Positions 18,901-50,545 of a stretch of 64,000 nt of DNA are shown piece after piece. A model generated the notes under the pieces. The model did no database searches and was not told where the DNA came from. It worked only from the letters and a program-made list of their open reading frames with translations. Each line of letters opens with the position of its first letter. The first letter of the stretch is position 1. A program made the translations under genes and the position numbers. This DNA comes from Cololabis saira (Eukaryota > Chordata > Actinopteri > Beloniformes > Belonidae), in assembly GCF_033807715.1 (NCBI RefSeq), contig NC_084596.1, positions 32,996,879 to 33,060,878 on the forward strand, written 5' to 3'.

Positions 18901-20140
18901 CCAGCTAATAAAATAGATGTTAATTAAATAACTTACAAATGCAACACAGATAAGTAACATTGCACTAAAATTCAATGTCAAGTAATCAGGAGAACCAATC
19001 CCCATATGTTATTATTAAAAACACTGACTGTTGATATTTTGCCCCTGAAGTATAACATTAAGTTTTATTTATATCGTCAACAGTCCCATCAAAAAGCAGT
19101 TTCATAGCACTTTACATTAAGTTTAATAAAGAGTGACTTTGTTAAACTACTCACTAAGAGATGAACCACTGCCCAAACTGCACTGACATACAGTTGATAA
19201 GGAAAAGGCAGTTGTGTTTAAATAAGCCATCTTTGGCTTCCGCTTTGATTATTATTATTTTTTTTTATACTTAATATGTATTATTATCAGTACTCGAGTT
19301 GAGGGGGGATGAGGGGGGATGGCATCCCCCCTGAAATAAAAACAGTCCAAATCCTCCCCCCTGTTAAACTGCCATCCCCCCTTTCCATCCCTTATATCCT
19401 TTCATCAATGAATGTGGTATTACTGCTATTTCAACATTTAGAGTCATCACCAGAAAAATAACTTATTTGACCATTTTCACCTGTTTCAAGTAGATTTTCA
19501 CTTGAAATAAGTAGGAAAATCTGCCAGTGGGACAAGATTTATCTTCTTATTACAAGCAAAAAAATCTTGTTCCACTGGCAGATTTTTCTAATTATTTCAA
19601 GTGAAAATCTACTTGAAACAGGTGAAAATTGTTGTTTTTTCCAGTGATGAAACTTGTTTTAAGTGTAATGAGATTTTTTTACTAAAATGAGACATTTTAA
19701 CTAGAAATAAGACAAATATTCTTGTTAAGATTTTGAGTTTTTGCAGTGATCCATTTTAATTATCCTGTGAAGGACAGAGGCATATTGATAAGTTCAGAAA
19801 ACTGTTTTTTATTTTTGTGTTTTGATGTAAGCCCAGTGGATATATTACATTATTTGTATTCAGCACAAATTATCAGTCCCCATATGATAAAATCCACCAT
19901 CCCCCTTGATTTTTTTTTACAACTCGAGTACTGATTAATATCAATAAATAACCAGGGAAACGTGTAATCTTGGGCAGCAACACTGATGTTGAAGCTTTGA
20001 ATAAAGCACATGGTGTTTTCTAAGCAGGAGTGAAGTTTGTGACACTGACACTGAAGTAAAATAAAATATAAAGACATGTTATGAGTTTTGGTTGTACTCA
20101 CGCATCTCTGCACCACATCACTGAGCTGCTCCAGAGCCAT
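6944..20140 (-). CDS. glmn: Glomulin (FKBP-associated protein, cullin-RING ligase regulator)
   Basis: Glomulin binds the RING protein RBX1 and restrains SCF-type cullin ubiquitin ligases. It is needed in vascular smooth muscle. Exons on the complement: 20102-20140, 18648-18773, 18443-18556, 18174-18282, 17806-18094, 17609-17708, 15482-15663, 15346-15399, 13004-13031 (28-nt microexon, inferred), 9192-9281, 9050-9091, 8869-8942, 8679-8763, 8501-8610, 7596-7659, 7315-7456, 7134-7204, 6944-7033. They sum to 1809 bases, about 602 aa; the human protein has 594. Recognisable segments: start MALEQLSDVVQRC, GQTCIEEGD, MGWNLLTPLIQVLL, CCTELIDFIRPFVEEA, LAHLVFVHHLA, RVEDNSLPAGLLEIKTFLT, KHSGVEGYVIKNIRNQIDV, GLNMSRAHYE and the end ALHSALHTFDMIESVLVRIE. 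The exon at 7315 has an alternative donor at 7321 that keeps frame. A non-coding first exon with donor GTATGT ends at 20350. The long introns hold many repeats. Confidence 0.93.
7880..8225. repeat. Inverted duplication of a fish DNA-transposon end
   Basis: The arm at about 7905-8018 (GCATGTTTGTCACACTTAAA, then the AGACAAAGATAACACAAG region) reappears in reverse complement at about 8080-8200 (ACTTGTGTTATCTTTGTCTT and the TTTAAGTGCGACAAACATGC region). The outer end reads CACTTTTTCACACAACTG near 8210. This is a fold-back element in the glmn intron between the exons at 7596 and 8501. No transposase is present. Confidence 0.65.
8791..8826. repeat. (GAA)12 microsatellite
   Basis: Uninterrupted GAA triplets lie in a glmn intron, about 30 bases upstream on the minus strand of the exon ending at 8763. 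On the glmn strand this is a TTC tract and may act as an extended polypyrimidine tract. Confidence 0.9.
10605..11355. mobile_element. Nested non-autonomous DNA transposons with CCCAATTCTCC-type inverted ends
   Basis: The left end GCCCAATCCCAATTCTCC at about 10618 has an inverted partner near 11330 (GGGGGAGTATTGGGACG). A second copy of the same end motif, TGTCCCAATTCTCCCC, occurs at about 10746, and GGAATTGGGACACCACT near 11260 looks like its inverted partner. This suggests one copy inserted in another. Internal sequence holds no transposase frame. It lies in the glmn intron between 9281 and 13004. The superfamily is not assigned. Confidence 0.55.
11562..12530 (-). mobile_element. Old, heavily mutated LINE fragment
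   Basis: Read on the minus strand, the sequence around 12480-12515 resembles the RT motif GxPQGSxLGP, and TTTTGCAGATGACTCCAG near 12425 resembles the xADD catalytic block. All frames are broken. The 3' end near 11562 has a terminal motif like that of other fish LINEs. Intronic in glmn. Confidence 0.5.
13004..13031 (-). CDS. glmn: Predicted 28-nt microexon of glmn
   Basis: Without this piece the neighbouring exons do not join in frame: the exon ending at 15346 leaves two bases of a codon, while the exon starting at 9281 begins in phase 0. The 28 bases here are preceded on the minus strand by CCTTCTTTACCCTCCAG, a strong acceptor, and followed by GTGATG. They contribute one base plus nine codons (R then RSRSSAEAL), giving ALELYEKSL where human glomulin has GLELLENSL. 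Phase fit and acceptor quality support it; residue similarity is only moderate. Confidence 0.55.
14505..14715 (-). mobile_element. tRNA-like SINE / short interspersed repeat
   Basis: On the minus strand: GGCGCGGTGGTGGTGAGTTA, then GCCTCACAGCTAGAAGGTCC, then a box-B-like GGTTCAATTCC, then TGAAGTTTGCATGTTC. This layout is the common fish SINE-type sequence with internal RNA polymerase III promoter boxes. It lies in the glmn intron between 13031 and 15346. Confidence 0.6.
15734..16748. mobile_element. Non-autonomous hAT-like element with 8-bp target duplication
   Basis: The octamer GGTTTATC occurs at 15726-15733 and again at 16749-16756. The enclosed 1015 bases begin CAGTGCCGCCCC and end GGGGCAGCCCCG, imperfect inverted ends of hAT type. 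No transposase frame is visible. It sits in the glmn intron between 15663 and 17609. Confidence 0.7.
19288..19933. mobile_element. hAT-like element, copy 1, carrying a nested palindromic element
   Basis: The ends are perfect inverted repeats (CAGTACTCGAGTTG at the left, its complement at the right). The flanks ATTATTAT and ATTAATAT are an 8-bp target duplication with one mismatch. The interior from about 19440 to 19750 is a large imperfect palindrome related to the free-standing element at 45415-45792. A second copy with the same nested arrangement lies at 60686-61446. It is in the first coding intron of glmn. Confidence 0.8.
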
Positions 20141-20349
20141 CCCCGTCCTCCGAGTCTGGATAAAGGCTAAATCATTTACTGAAGTCGAAGGTGTCTGTTT
20201 TAAATCTGTTAAAGCTTTAGTGATTAGTGAAACCAGCAGAGTGGGTGCAGCTTTTTCTATGGGTCAAATCTTTCACCCAGTCACAGTTATTAAGCACTGC
20301 TGCTGCGTACGAGAAACACAAACATAGCAGCGCAAAAGCACTTACATAC

Positions 20350-20651
20350 CTTGATTGATGCCCCAAACAGCAGCCCAGCTGGTTAAAACGTTCAAACTAG
20401 CACTCCATGCTACCCGACTGAAACGCGGGCGACTGTTTTGTCCTCCCGGGCTCCCGTATAAAGGCTTATTTATGGTTCCACGTTACACCGACGCAGAGCC
20501 TACGGTGTAGGGTACGCGACGACGCGCACCATATGTTGCGCGTCGCCGCGTAGCTTACGCCGTCGGCTACGCCGTCGATTTAACGCGGAACCATAATTCA
20601 GGCTTAGCCTACGTCATGGGTCAAAGGTGAACCGGAGGAAACAGAGCCAGC
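20350..20651. promoter_or_regulatory. Shared divergent promoter region of glmn and rpap2
   Basis: The glmn non-coding exon (donor GTATGT, ending at 20350) and the rpap2 start codon (20652) face away from each other with about 300 bases between them. The sequence is GC-rich and has no recognisable TATA box. A palindromic MITE fills 20463-20603. Transcription starts cannot be placed from sequence. Confidence 0.55.
20463..20603. mobile_element. Palindromic MITE, copy 1 (in the glmn/rpap2 promoter)
   Basis: The 141-base element has inverted ends, GGCTTATTTATGGTTCCACG at the left matching the complement of CGCGGAACCATAATTCAGGC at the right. The CpG-rich centre is itself nearly palindromic (GACGCAGAGCCTACGG; TTGCGCGTCGCCGCG). 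A second member of the family lies at 43371-43488. It has no coding capacity. Confidence 0.85.
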
Positions 20652-38877
<18,226 letters not shown>

Positions 38878-39769
38878 TACCCCAAGATGTCTGTATGCTT
38901 TTGCAAATAGAACAATTAAATAAAGCATGTGTGTTTTATTTATTGTTGGTTTGTTCTTTTTCAAACAAAAACTAAGTGATCCAACTTGTAAGAGTGTAGA
39001 GAGAGGTGGTACTGTGGAGCAGTATTATGTACACAATCTGTGGTGAGATATGTGCAAATCAGATCCTTGAAGTTTCAGAGCTGTGGGCGTTTATTAACCT
39101 GGGCAGGGCCAAACAAATCACACCCAGCTTTTCTCCACGGAAAACGCCATATGCGCCCGCTGCTCATTGCCGGGCCTCTGCTGTAATAAAAGCAGTGCCA
39201 TTTCTCCACACTTCCTTTACATGGAGGTTTATAGCCCCACGTTGCCATTTGTTATATGGGTATGTGAACTCTGTTTATCTGGGAATATTTGGCTTTGGCC
39301 AGGTGGCGCATGCAGCTAAACGTTCCTCTGTTGAATATTAGAGATATCACTTTGACCTGTCATGTAGATTGGGGACGTGATTGATGGTCTGCATGACTTC
39401 ACACAGCTTCTCTTTTTCCACAATGCGCAGTTAAAATCACTGGACCGAGAAAGATTTAACAAATAAATTCAGTTCTGTTTTAAATCCTGTATGAAATAAT
39501 TGAAACTGACAACAGCTCTTTGAGTCAGTATGTATTCCACCACTATTTTACAAATAAACACAATATTAAAAGCAATTTCAAGTATTCACCTTTTAAAATA
39601 AACGATAAACTTCATTTTCATAAACATATATGTAAAAACACAAATGGTCAACAAAAACATAACATACTAGTTAAATAAGAGGTAAGGCAAGCCAATACAT
39701 CACACCAAATGATCTGCGCAGCCGCAGTACACAGCGCGCAGGATTCAATGTTAAACCATTGAAATGTGC
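38878..39769. other. Convergent rpap2/gfi1 intergenic space
   Basis: About 0.9 kb between the two stop codons. It contains the rpap2 poly(A) signal at 38919 and AT-rich sequence that probably holds the gfi1 3' UTR on the minus strand. No gene is visible. Confidence 0.5.
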
Positions 39770-41979
<2,210 letters not shown>

Positions 41980-43370
41980 GTTTATTTTCCTTTTTTTTTT
42001 TTTCTTGTTAACTCTCCTCCAAGCTGTTGCTCTGTGCTCTTCTGCTCTGGAATCGTCCTCTTGGTTCCTGTCCTCTCCACGCAGCTCGAACTTTATCTCT
42101 AGACAGATTGGAAGACCATTGGTTGTCAGGCGAGACGGCGTTGGGATTTTTGGCGGGTCATTACGCATGCGCAAAGAGGCAGTATCGTTTACCAGGTGTC
42201 GCCGGGCAGGTGGCCAGGAGCCGGACATCAGTAAAAGCCCCCCGGCGGGGTCTCCAGAGATACGGGGTTTAAAAGGAGATATAGCCCCTGTGTTTATAGG
42301 TATATTGCCAATGATCTCCGAATATCAAAAAGGGAAGGTTGTAAACTGTAGATATACTGGTTCCTTAGACAAACCTGTATAATCTTAAGATTTTGAAAAT
42401 ATATAGGTTGAATCGTGTAATTTTGTAGAGATTCTGTTTTTTTAAATAGATTTTACTTTATTTCACAGGGAAAAACAACAACATACAAGAGTGTAGGGCT
42501 ATAAAACATCGATTAGTTCCCAATTACTGACCATTGTCAGAAATGTTATTAAGTAATGCAAGACATTAAATAACTTAAATTAAAACCGAGATTGGATTTG
42601 AGGCCAAGCCCACTCCGAGAGTGTCGCACTTTAATCTAAATCGGCTTCATAATGAGCGGACTGTGACGATATGGCACACTTATTAGCTGTTTAATTAAGT
42701 TATAATAAGGCATAAAAAAGTCTGTGCTTCTGGCATGGTGAATGTAGGAAAAGCTGGATAATGACTTGTTTGTTTGGTTGGCTGAAAAGTGATCCTGTTA
42801 ATGAGAAGCGCACGGCCAGTGCGCACAACAGCCTGCCGGTGGGGAGCTGCGGTATCTCTTACAGTTCCACTCACTTCAACCTTACTGCTTTACATCATTA
42901 AAGCTCCCTCCAGGCCCAGGCGCACACCCAATTAAGATGCCCATTGACGAAGAGTGCGAAAAACGAGAATATAAGTGCAATTTGGAAAGGAAAATAACAT
43001 CTTAAAAATGATAGGCTACATTAAATCAAATATAGCCTAAAGCCAAAAAAAAAAAAAAGAAGTTGTGAGCAGAAATCTGTTAGGCTCTGAGTGCAAATCA
43101 TGGCGAAGATTTGGGCTGTGTTTAAGGTCAAAAGCAAAGCAGTATCGATTTAAGCCCGATGTGGGAGCAGAGTTTGTTTGATGCAGCTGCTGCGTGTTGG
43201 AGCTGCGAGCACGAGATAGCCAGGCATGAAGCTCAAACACGTGTTTCCATACTCACACAGCTGTGACACTGTCCCAACCCGAGGACACGCACTGGCCCGG
43301 TGTCCACATAAATGCTCTGAATGGTAAAACAGTGTCAATACAGGGCCACTGCAAACTATCTGCCTCTTAA

Positions 43371-43488
43371 GCCTGAATTATGGTTCCGCGTTAAATCGAC
43401 GCAGAGCCTACGGCGTAGGGTACGTGCGTCGCCGCGTACTTTACGCCGTAGGCTCTGCGTTTGTGTAACGTGGAACCATAAATCAGCC
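43371..43488. mobile_element. Palindromic MITE, copy 2
   Basis: The left end GCCTGAATTATGGTTCCGCG and the right end ACGTGGAACCATAAATCAGC's complement match the MITE at 20463-20603. The centre carries GACGCAGAGCCTACGGCG and its inverted counterpart. TTAA directly flanks both sides (43367-43370 and 43489-43492), consistent with a 4-bp target duplication. Confidence 0.85.
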
Positions 43489-44284
43489 TTAAATACAAAC
43501 ACACTCTCTCCCTCTCTCTCTCTCCTGTTCTTCCCCTCCCTCATAAATTAATTTTCATGTTCGTCAGCCATGACAGACCCACAAAAACACTGATTCATTT
43601 TCTTGATAAAAGAGCTCAGCACTGCTAAAATCGTCCAGCATTTGCATTTCTACTAATAAATCATGTTGCCTTGTTAGAACTGACTTCCTTCTGTTATTTT
43701 AGGGGTTGTTTTCCCATTTACAGCTTACACTCGGAGCCAGATTTACTGTGGAGGTATGAAAAAGAAAAACTAAATGAAAGAAGAAGAAAGTAAGAAAACT
43801 CTTTCAAATGACTTGTGCTGTCATCTTATACTCTTCACCTCTTCTACTTCAAATAAATGATAATCGTGTCACTCGTATAGGTTAACAGTTTGGACATCAG
43901 CCGAGATTAAAATGGCAAATTTCACATTCCTCACTGAAGGATGTTCAGTTGCGCGTTTAGTGAATGCTGTATTATTTATTCCGACTCTGGAGGGAAGAAA
44001 CGCGGCGAGAGGCGCGGCCTCGGCGTGACTGCGCGTGCAGCTCAACACTTTACACATTGAGTCAGAACAGGAAACCAAACGCAGTCAGAGTGCTATCAGT
44101 GCTCCGACAGCCTTTCTCCTGCCCCCCACCCCGCACCTCCACCACATCTTCCCCACAGGCCTTGATTCTCGCTCTTGTACAATTACAGCAAGTATGTGAT
44201 TGAAATAGAGGCCCACTTGTAGCCATTGGGACAAAACACATAACTATCCTTGGTGTCAGGGAATACATGCTATCTGTAGTGAAA

Positions 44285-44980
44285 CTGATCTACAACATAT
44301 TTTTATAAATGGTCAGCGGTGTAATATTCAGTATGTGAAGCGTATGTTATTCTTTGAGTATAAAGAAAAATGGGCCAATGACATCTGGCATAAACCGAAA
44401 CTTAGAACTTACCGGTTGATGAAGAATATTTATTGTCCTGAACCTTATGTGACTTTACCCCTGGATAGATCAAAAATATCATTATGTGCTCAATTGCAAA
44501 CTGGGATTCTCCCTCTGGCCATAGAAACAGGTATAACTCTGTTCCTGAAGAGGAAAGATTATGTAGTGTTTGTGATCTAAATGTTGTTGAGGATGAACTT
44601 CATTTTTTGTTTTATTGTCCATTATATGATGAAGCCAGGAAGTTTTTATTTCAGAAAATGCAAGATTGTAAACCTGAGTTGTTTTGGACTGAGGATGATG
44701 CTAAATTGGAATGTTTTTTTAAAGAGGAGGTTTTCTCTATAGCTACCTTTTATAAAGAGAGCCTGGAAACAGAGAAAGGACAAATTATATGAAAATTGAG
44801 AAAGGATCTGATCTGTAATGTATAAGTGGAATTTATAATTTTGTGTTTGTGTTTTTGTTCGTATGCAGCTGATGTTTGTTTGCTGGCGTAGTTTATTTGT
44901 GTCTTGTAAGCCCTTATAGGCTGGGCACCTTAGAGGTATATGACACATAAATAAACAATTCATTCATTCATTCATTCATG
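44285..44980 (+). mobile_element. LINE 3' end with one frameshift and an (ATTC)n tail
   Basis: Two overlapping frames (44335-44580 and 44484-44792) together look like the C-terminal zinc-knuckle region of a fish non-LTR reverse transcriptase: KLRTYRLMKNIYCPEPYV, SLCAQLQTGILPLAIETG, then CSVCDLNVVEDELHFLFYC. A single frameshift near 44530 separates them. The element ends in ATTCATTCATTCATTCATT at about 44965. Confidence 0.75.
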
Positions 44981-45414
44981 TAGCCATCAGCCTGGGAGGA
45001 GGAGGAAGAGGAGGAGTAGGAGGAAGGGTCCTGCTGGTGCGGGTCTTGTGGGGGAAGATGTATTTTTTACATTTCTGTCAATAAAGCTGCTCACAGTCTC
45101 TTGTTTTATCAACCCTGAATCTTTTGTGGCACTAGCCAGTTTTGGGAGACCCCAGTGGGGTCTTCTCCTGGTTTTTAATAATAACTGAGGTTGCAGCTCC
45201 TCCACATGTGAATGTTGAATGCACAGCAGCTCTTTTGAATATATTCTTTATTATGACTGTATATTAGCAACAATAACAATCTCACTGACAATAATACGAA
45301 ATGAAGACACACGGAAACGGCAACCCAAGTAAAGAACATTCACAACTCAGTGAAGAAGTTCAGAACCACAATAGATACCTCTGTTTTGTTTTATTTTAGC
45401 AGAAATAGACACTA

Positions 45415-45792
45415 CACTGCAAAAACTCAAAATCTTAACAAGAATATTTCTTATTTCTAGTTAAAATGTCTCATTTTTAGTCAAAAAAAAATCTCATTAC
45501 ACTTAATCACTGGAAAAAAACAATTTTCACCTGTTTCAAGTAGATTTTCACTTAAAATAAGTAGAAAAATCTGCCAATGGAACAAGATTTTTTTTGCTTG
45601 TAATGGGAAGATAAATCTTGTCCCACTGGCAGATTTTTCTACTTATTTCAAGTGAAAATTGTCAAATAACAAGTTATTTTTCTGGTAATGACTCTTGTTT
45701 TAAGTGTAATTAAATTTTTTTGGACTAAAAATGAGACATTTTAACTAGAAATAAGACAAATATTCCTGGTAAGATTTAGAGTTTTTGCGGTG
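45415..45792. mobile_element. Free-standing palindromic MITE with CACTGCAAAAACTC ends
   Basis: The element starts CACTGCAAAAACTC and ends GAGTTTTTGCGGTG, flanked by TA on both sides. Its interior folds back on itself (CAGATTTTTCTACTTATTTC against GAAATAAGT-type complement). A truncated relative forms the core of the hAT elements at 19288 and 60686. Confidence 0.8.
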
Positions 45793-48767
45793 TAGAATCA
45801 GTTAGTCTGCAGAACCAGCATCCTTGAGTCTACTGGTTGAAGAACATCACTTCACTGTTACAGTTAACAAACATCTGTCGAGGGAAACCTTGTTTTTACT
45901 TATTTTTTAATTTTTACTTCCAGCAAAAGTGAGTAGTCAACATGTTTTTGCACCAAAGCTGTATTTTCCTGCCACATACACATGATTTTACTGTGCCGTG
46001 ATGGATTCCTGCCATTATAGACTATTGTGGCTAAACTGACTTTCCCTGTTTTACGTCCCTGTTTAGTCCCAGCCTCTCTGAACGCTCACCGCAGCACCCC
46101 CACCTCAATGTGGCATCTCAATGAAAACCACATCATGCTATCTTATCCTCTCACACGTTCCTTTGGCTCCAAGCAGTAACCGCATTTTAACACCCCCTTT
46201 TCTCACTTTTAAACTCTCTCCTCTCCCCCTACGTCTCAACCGACTCCCCACCTCCCTGGCCGGGAGTGGCCCGCCGGCTCTCATCAGCTCTCTGCTGGCA
46301 CCACCTGCAGCCACCAGATAGGGACAGAGTGTGAACACAATGAATGATTTACTGGACGCCGCTGACCGCAAGACAGTTCTTCTTTCACACACGAGGTCCA
46401 CAAAGGTGTTGTTTTTCTCGCCCACTCTCACTTCTTGCCATCCTGTAATTTGAGGGGGGCTTTGTTTTACCGTAAACCGACTGAAATTTGTAATCTAACA
46501 GTCTTGAGTCTTGCTGCGTGACCCCCCCCAACCCCCCAAAACCTTGTTCCAGGGTCAACAGGGCTGCAGTTTTTCTAAAAGAGAGACACAGAGGGAGAGA
46601 GAAAGAGAAAAGACACCGTGAAAAAAGAAGTAGGGAAAAGAAACTCTTGCGTTACCCAACAAATCCCTGGATTTATGCTGTAAACAGCCCACAAATCACC
46701 CCCCTCATCCATCACTGTGATCATGTTTGCAAGCGCTGCAGCCATTTCTGGTTGTAAATTTCCCCTCAAATACCGAGAGTCTCACTGGGGAGAGAGAGAA
46801 GAGTGTTTCCTGGTCATTGTGTGTCTGAGGAGGTGAGGCAACCATTCACAGGGTCAGAGTTCAGCAGCCAGTTCATTTTGAATACATTTTCACTTCATTT
46901 TGTGTCTGTGTATAAATTTATCGCCCATCATCGATGTTTTCCACCAACGCTTGTGTTTTTACGTTGCTCTCTGCATTCTCCTCGCGTGTCGTCATCGCAG
47001 CAGGATTTTTCTTCTCTCCTGTTTCTTTTCGGGGTTGTTTGGACCGAGTGCCCCCTGATTTGTAAAGTTTGTGATCTGACAACGTTTCACAAGACTGGGA
47101 TTGTAAAACACCGTCTGCATAAAGGAGAGAAATGAAGGCTGGAGTTTCCCAGAAACCTCAGCACGTTCCTGATATATTCTCTCTGCTGCTAAACGCAGAA
47201 CTTCTCAGCAGAGCTGATGTGATTTGCTGACGACTCTGTACGAGTCAAATGTGAGGCCTCGTGCGTCCGTATGTCACTCAGCACAAAACACTTGAATCGT
47301 ACGCCCCATCCAGATGATTTTATCCCCCCAAAACTGCGCTGGACAGCTGCGGTCAGGTTGAGAACGTGTCTGCACGATGCATATTTCACTACAGCGGCTT
47401 ATCTTTATGAACTCTGCGTAGAAACCTGCAGCAGTTTGCTCCTTTCTTTACATGAATTAAGACGAATTTAATCAGCAGCGAGAGAAACCGGCAGGAAAGG
47501 CTGGAGAGTGCACTTCTTATCTGTGGTGTGGCTGTGAACACATGTGTCGACGTGTAATTTTTCTGCTAGTCATTTCTAGTCTACTGCAGCCGCCGAGACA
47601 TCTTCTTTTAATTTGAGGTAGCAACCTCTTCAGATGAAAGTGTAGGTCGGTAACCCGGACAACGTCTTCGTGCTGGGATCACAACCCTGCAGGAAGCAGA
47701 AATCAAAATGTTAACTTGAACGTTCGGATGATGAAAGCAGCTTTTGAGAGGACGACCTAAAGAAATGCAGCGTGTTATCCCTCCATCTGCCCCTCCACAT
47801 CCTCCCCCCACCCAGTGTGAACCTTCAACCACCAGTGACCACTCCTGGCCAAGCGGTGACTCAACAAATGTTTCTCTCAAATTGCAAAATCAGTTATGCA
47901 GAAAGAGCTTGAGCAGCGGCGAGAGGATGTCCACAACAGTGACTTTGGCTTTTCTTATCTCACACAGCGAGCAGATGCGCTAAGAGTGACAGCGGGAGAT
48001 ATTATCTATTTTGTTCAAGCAGAAAAAGCAGAAGATTTTGGTTCCTTTTTTTTTCAGCATTTCTTGATAGACGATGTCTCTTATAGAATCATCTTCGACT
48101 GATTTTTCAGACAGGTTTTGCACGACGCCCTGATGGAGGCCTCGGCAGTGAACCTTGACTGAACCCTGGCCCCGTTTAAGGCCTGTTACTGTGTGCACTG
48201 TTCATTGGTGTTTAACTTGACGTCCAGGGTTGATGTACAGTAGTCTGCTGGGGACACAAATCAGACCAACGGGGGCCGGATGGTCAGGTGTCGCTGCGTT
48301 CTGGACGCGGCCTGGAGGGAGGTGTGTTTGGGTCCGGGACGCTGCAGTTGTACCGCACGGTTAGAAACTTATAAACAACAAAGAATGGAGGACATGAAAC
48401 AAACTAAGAATTAAACCAGTATGAAGAGGAACTAAAAGCAATGACAGGTCAGAGATTGCATCTCCAAATGCTGTAAAGAAAGGTTGAGGTTTTAAGATGT
48501 TAAAACTGTTCCAGTGTGAAGGAGCTTTGCCCCTCACACTCCTCACCAAGGTCTGCACAAGTCTGTTACTGTTGCAGCAGGGAAACGTTTAAAACCTGCA
48601 GGACGGCAGCCCTTGAGGACCGGGGTCCCCCCCTTCCTTAGAGCACAACCATCAGACTCACGCAGAGGTGTTCCAGCTGCCTCCAGGTGGAAGAGGTCGA
48701 GGGTTCACCCTGGAAAGGTCCGGGATGAACTCTTCCCTCTCAGTTTGGGTGGATATATATATATCCA

Positions 48768-48772
<5 letters not shown>

Positions 48773-48825
<53 letters not shown>
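48773..48825. repeat. (TA)n microsatellite
   Basis: About 26 TA units, flanked by degenerate ATATAT/GTATAT. Confidence 0.95.
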
Positions 48826-48827
<2 letters not shown>

Positions 48828-49129
48828 TGTATATATGTATATAGTTGTGTGTGTGATTGGGTGACTGAGAAGCCCCTTTTCAAGCACTTCATCGAAACTT
48901 TGAAAAGCTCAAAAGGGGCTTCTGTTAAACTAAGCTAAATATTTGCAGCTGAGAAGAGAGAAAAATGGCCACATGTATAAAACGAATGTTGTCTAATTTC
49001 TGTGGAAATTAAACACATTATTATTGTTGTTTTTTTTTTTTTAAATGAACAGGGAACATTTTCTTTGTGCAGAGCCAGTCTTGATGCTCTCCTTCCAGCG
49101 TTCCTGCGTTCCAGGCAGCTGTGATGAGC

Positions 49130-49132
<3 letters not shown>

Positions 49133-49173
<41 letters not shown>
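49133..49173. repeat. (AT)n microsatellite
   Basis: About 20 AT units, grading into ACATACATGTATAT. Confidence 0.95.
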
Positions 49174-49177
<4 letters not shown>

Positions 49178-49341
49178 CATGTATATATAATTACAAATAA
49201 AGATTATTGTTACATTTGGGGGGTCAGACTCTCCCGCGTCCCCCAGCTTTGAAACAGACACATTTCCTGTTTCTTTAAGATTATTCAAACTCTTGAAGTA
49301 TCTGAAGATAACATTAATATTCAGCAGACTTCATTCTAGAC

Positions 49342-49558
49342 AGCGTGGTGGTTTGGTGGTCAGAGCCGACGTCTCACAGTCAGAAGGGTCCTGGTCTGAA
49401 CCCCAGCACGGGTCTCCCTAAGCTTGTGGGGGTTTTCTCTCCGGAGCCAGTCTAAAGTATGTCAGGTGAGCTGGTGGATCTAAACGGGCCTTCCTGACCC
49501 CGTCTGAGGAGAACCGGGGATGGGCTCCAGCAGGAACAGGTAGATGAAGGATGGATAT
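49342..49558 (+). mobile_element. tRNA-like SINE / short interspersed repeat
   Basis: The order GACAGCGTGGTGGTTTGGTG, CGTCTCACAGTCAGAAGGGT, box-B-like GGTCTGAACCCC and the end GGGATGGGCTCCAGCAGGAA then GGATGGA matches the usual fish SINE-type repeat. It lies in the gfi1-rpl5 interval. Confidence 0.6.
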
Positions 49559-50467
49559 TCAGCATTGTTTAAGCTAAAATAACTGTTTCCTCTTTTCGTT
49601 ACAGTTTACGGTGAAAATGAGAAACAAAGTTAAGCCAGAACAATGAGACAACAAGAATAGGAACACACTTACTTTTCATCAAGAAGTGGGGTCAACCATC
49701 AGTTCATGACGGGGAAATTATCCACTCAACGCTTGCTCTTCTTCTTTTCTATTATTCAATAAACATTCTACTATTCTGTGACATCTTATAATAGAAAGAT
49801 TATAAAAGAAACTAATTGTCATATAAGTTGATAACAGCAATTATTTGTGTTGCATTTCAGTTTCCTGAACGTTTGCAGTCACTAATTACTTGACAACTTT
49901 ACAACTTTGAGTTGCTGTGATGGAAATTTAGCAAATAATCAAATGAATCTCTGAAAATGCTTTGGACCTAAATCCCTTTCAGGTTACACTTGCAGAGCAG
50001 ATGTCACCGCTGCTCTGCTCTGATTTCTAAACACGCTGCATGTTGTCGTTGGTTTCAGGTGGATTTTTCTTTCTGGTAATTCCTTTGACTGCAATCTCTG
50101 GACTGTTAGCTGTGACCGTATTATGAATCGAATACGTGGTTGGGGTTGTGTTGTCACTGTGAGGGGTATGAATAAAGTTGTTTTAATCCCAGGAATGATT
50201 CACGGGTGTGTCAGTAGCACCAGCCTACATGAAAAGGTGGATCCACAATTTAAGAGGAATTCAGCCTTTACCATTATTGTGCGTGTCCTCTCACTGACCT
50301 CTGATGAATTTTTAGTCACTTGGGACGTACGTTGAGGGTCTGAGTCACTCTGTTACATCATTGTGCTTTATGGGACATTTTATCGGCTTGCTAAAATGAA
50401 TATACACTATCATATAATATATATTTATAGTATTAAAAAAATCTAGATTTTCAGTTTTGTCTTATTC

Positions 50468-50470
<3 letters not shown>

Positions 50471-50544
<74 letters not shown>
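50471..50544. repeat. (AC)n microsatellite, about 37 units
   Basis: Uninterrupted AC dinucleotides. Confidence 0.97.
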
Positions 50545-50545
<1 letters not shown>

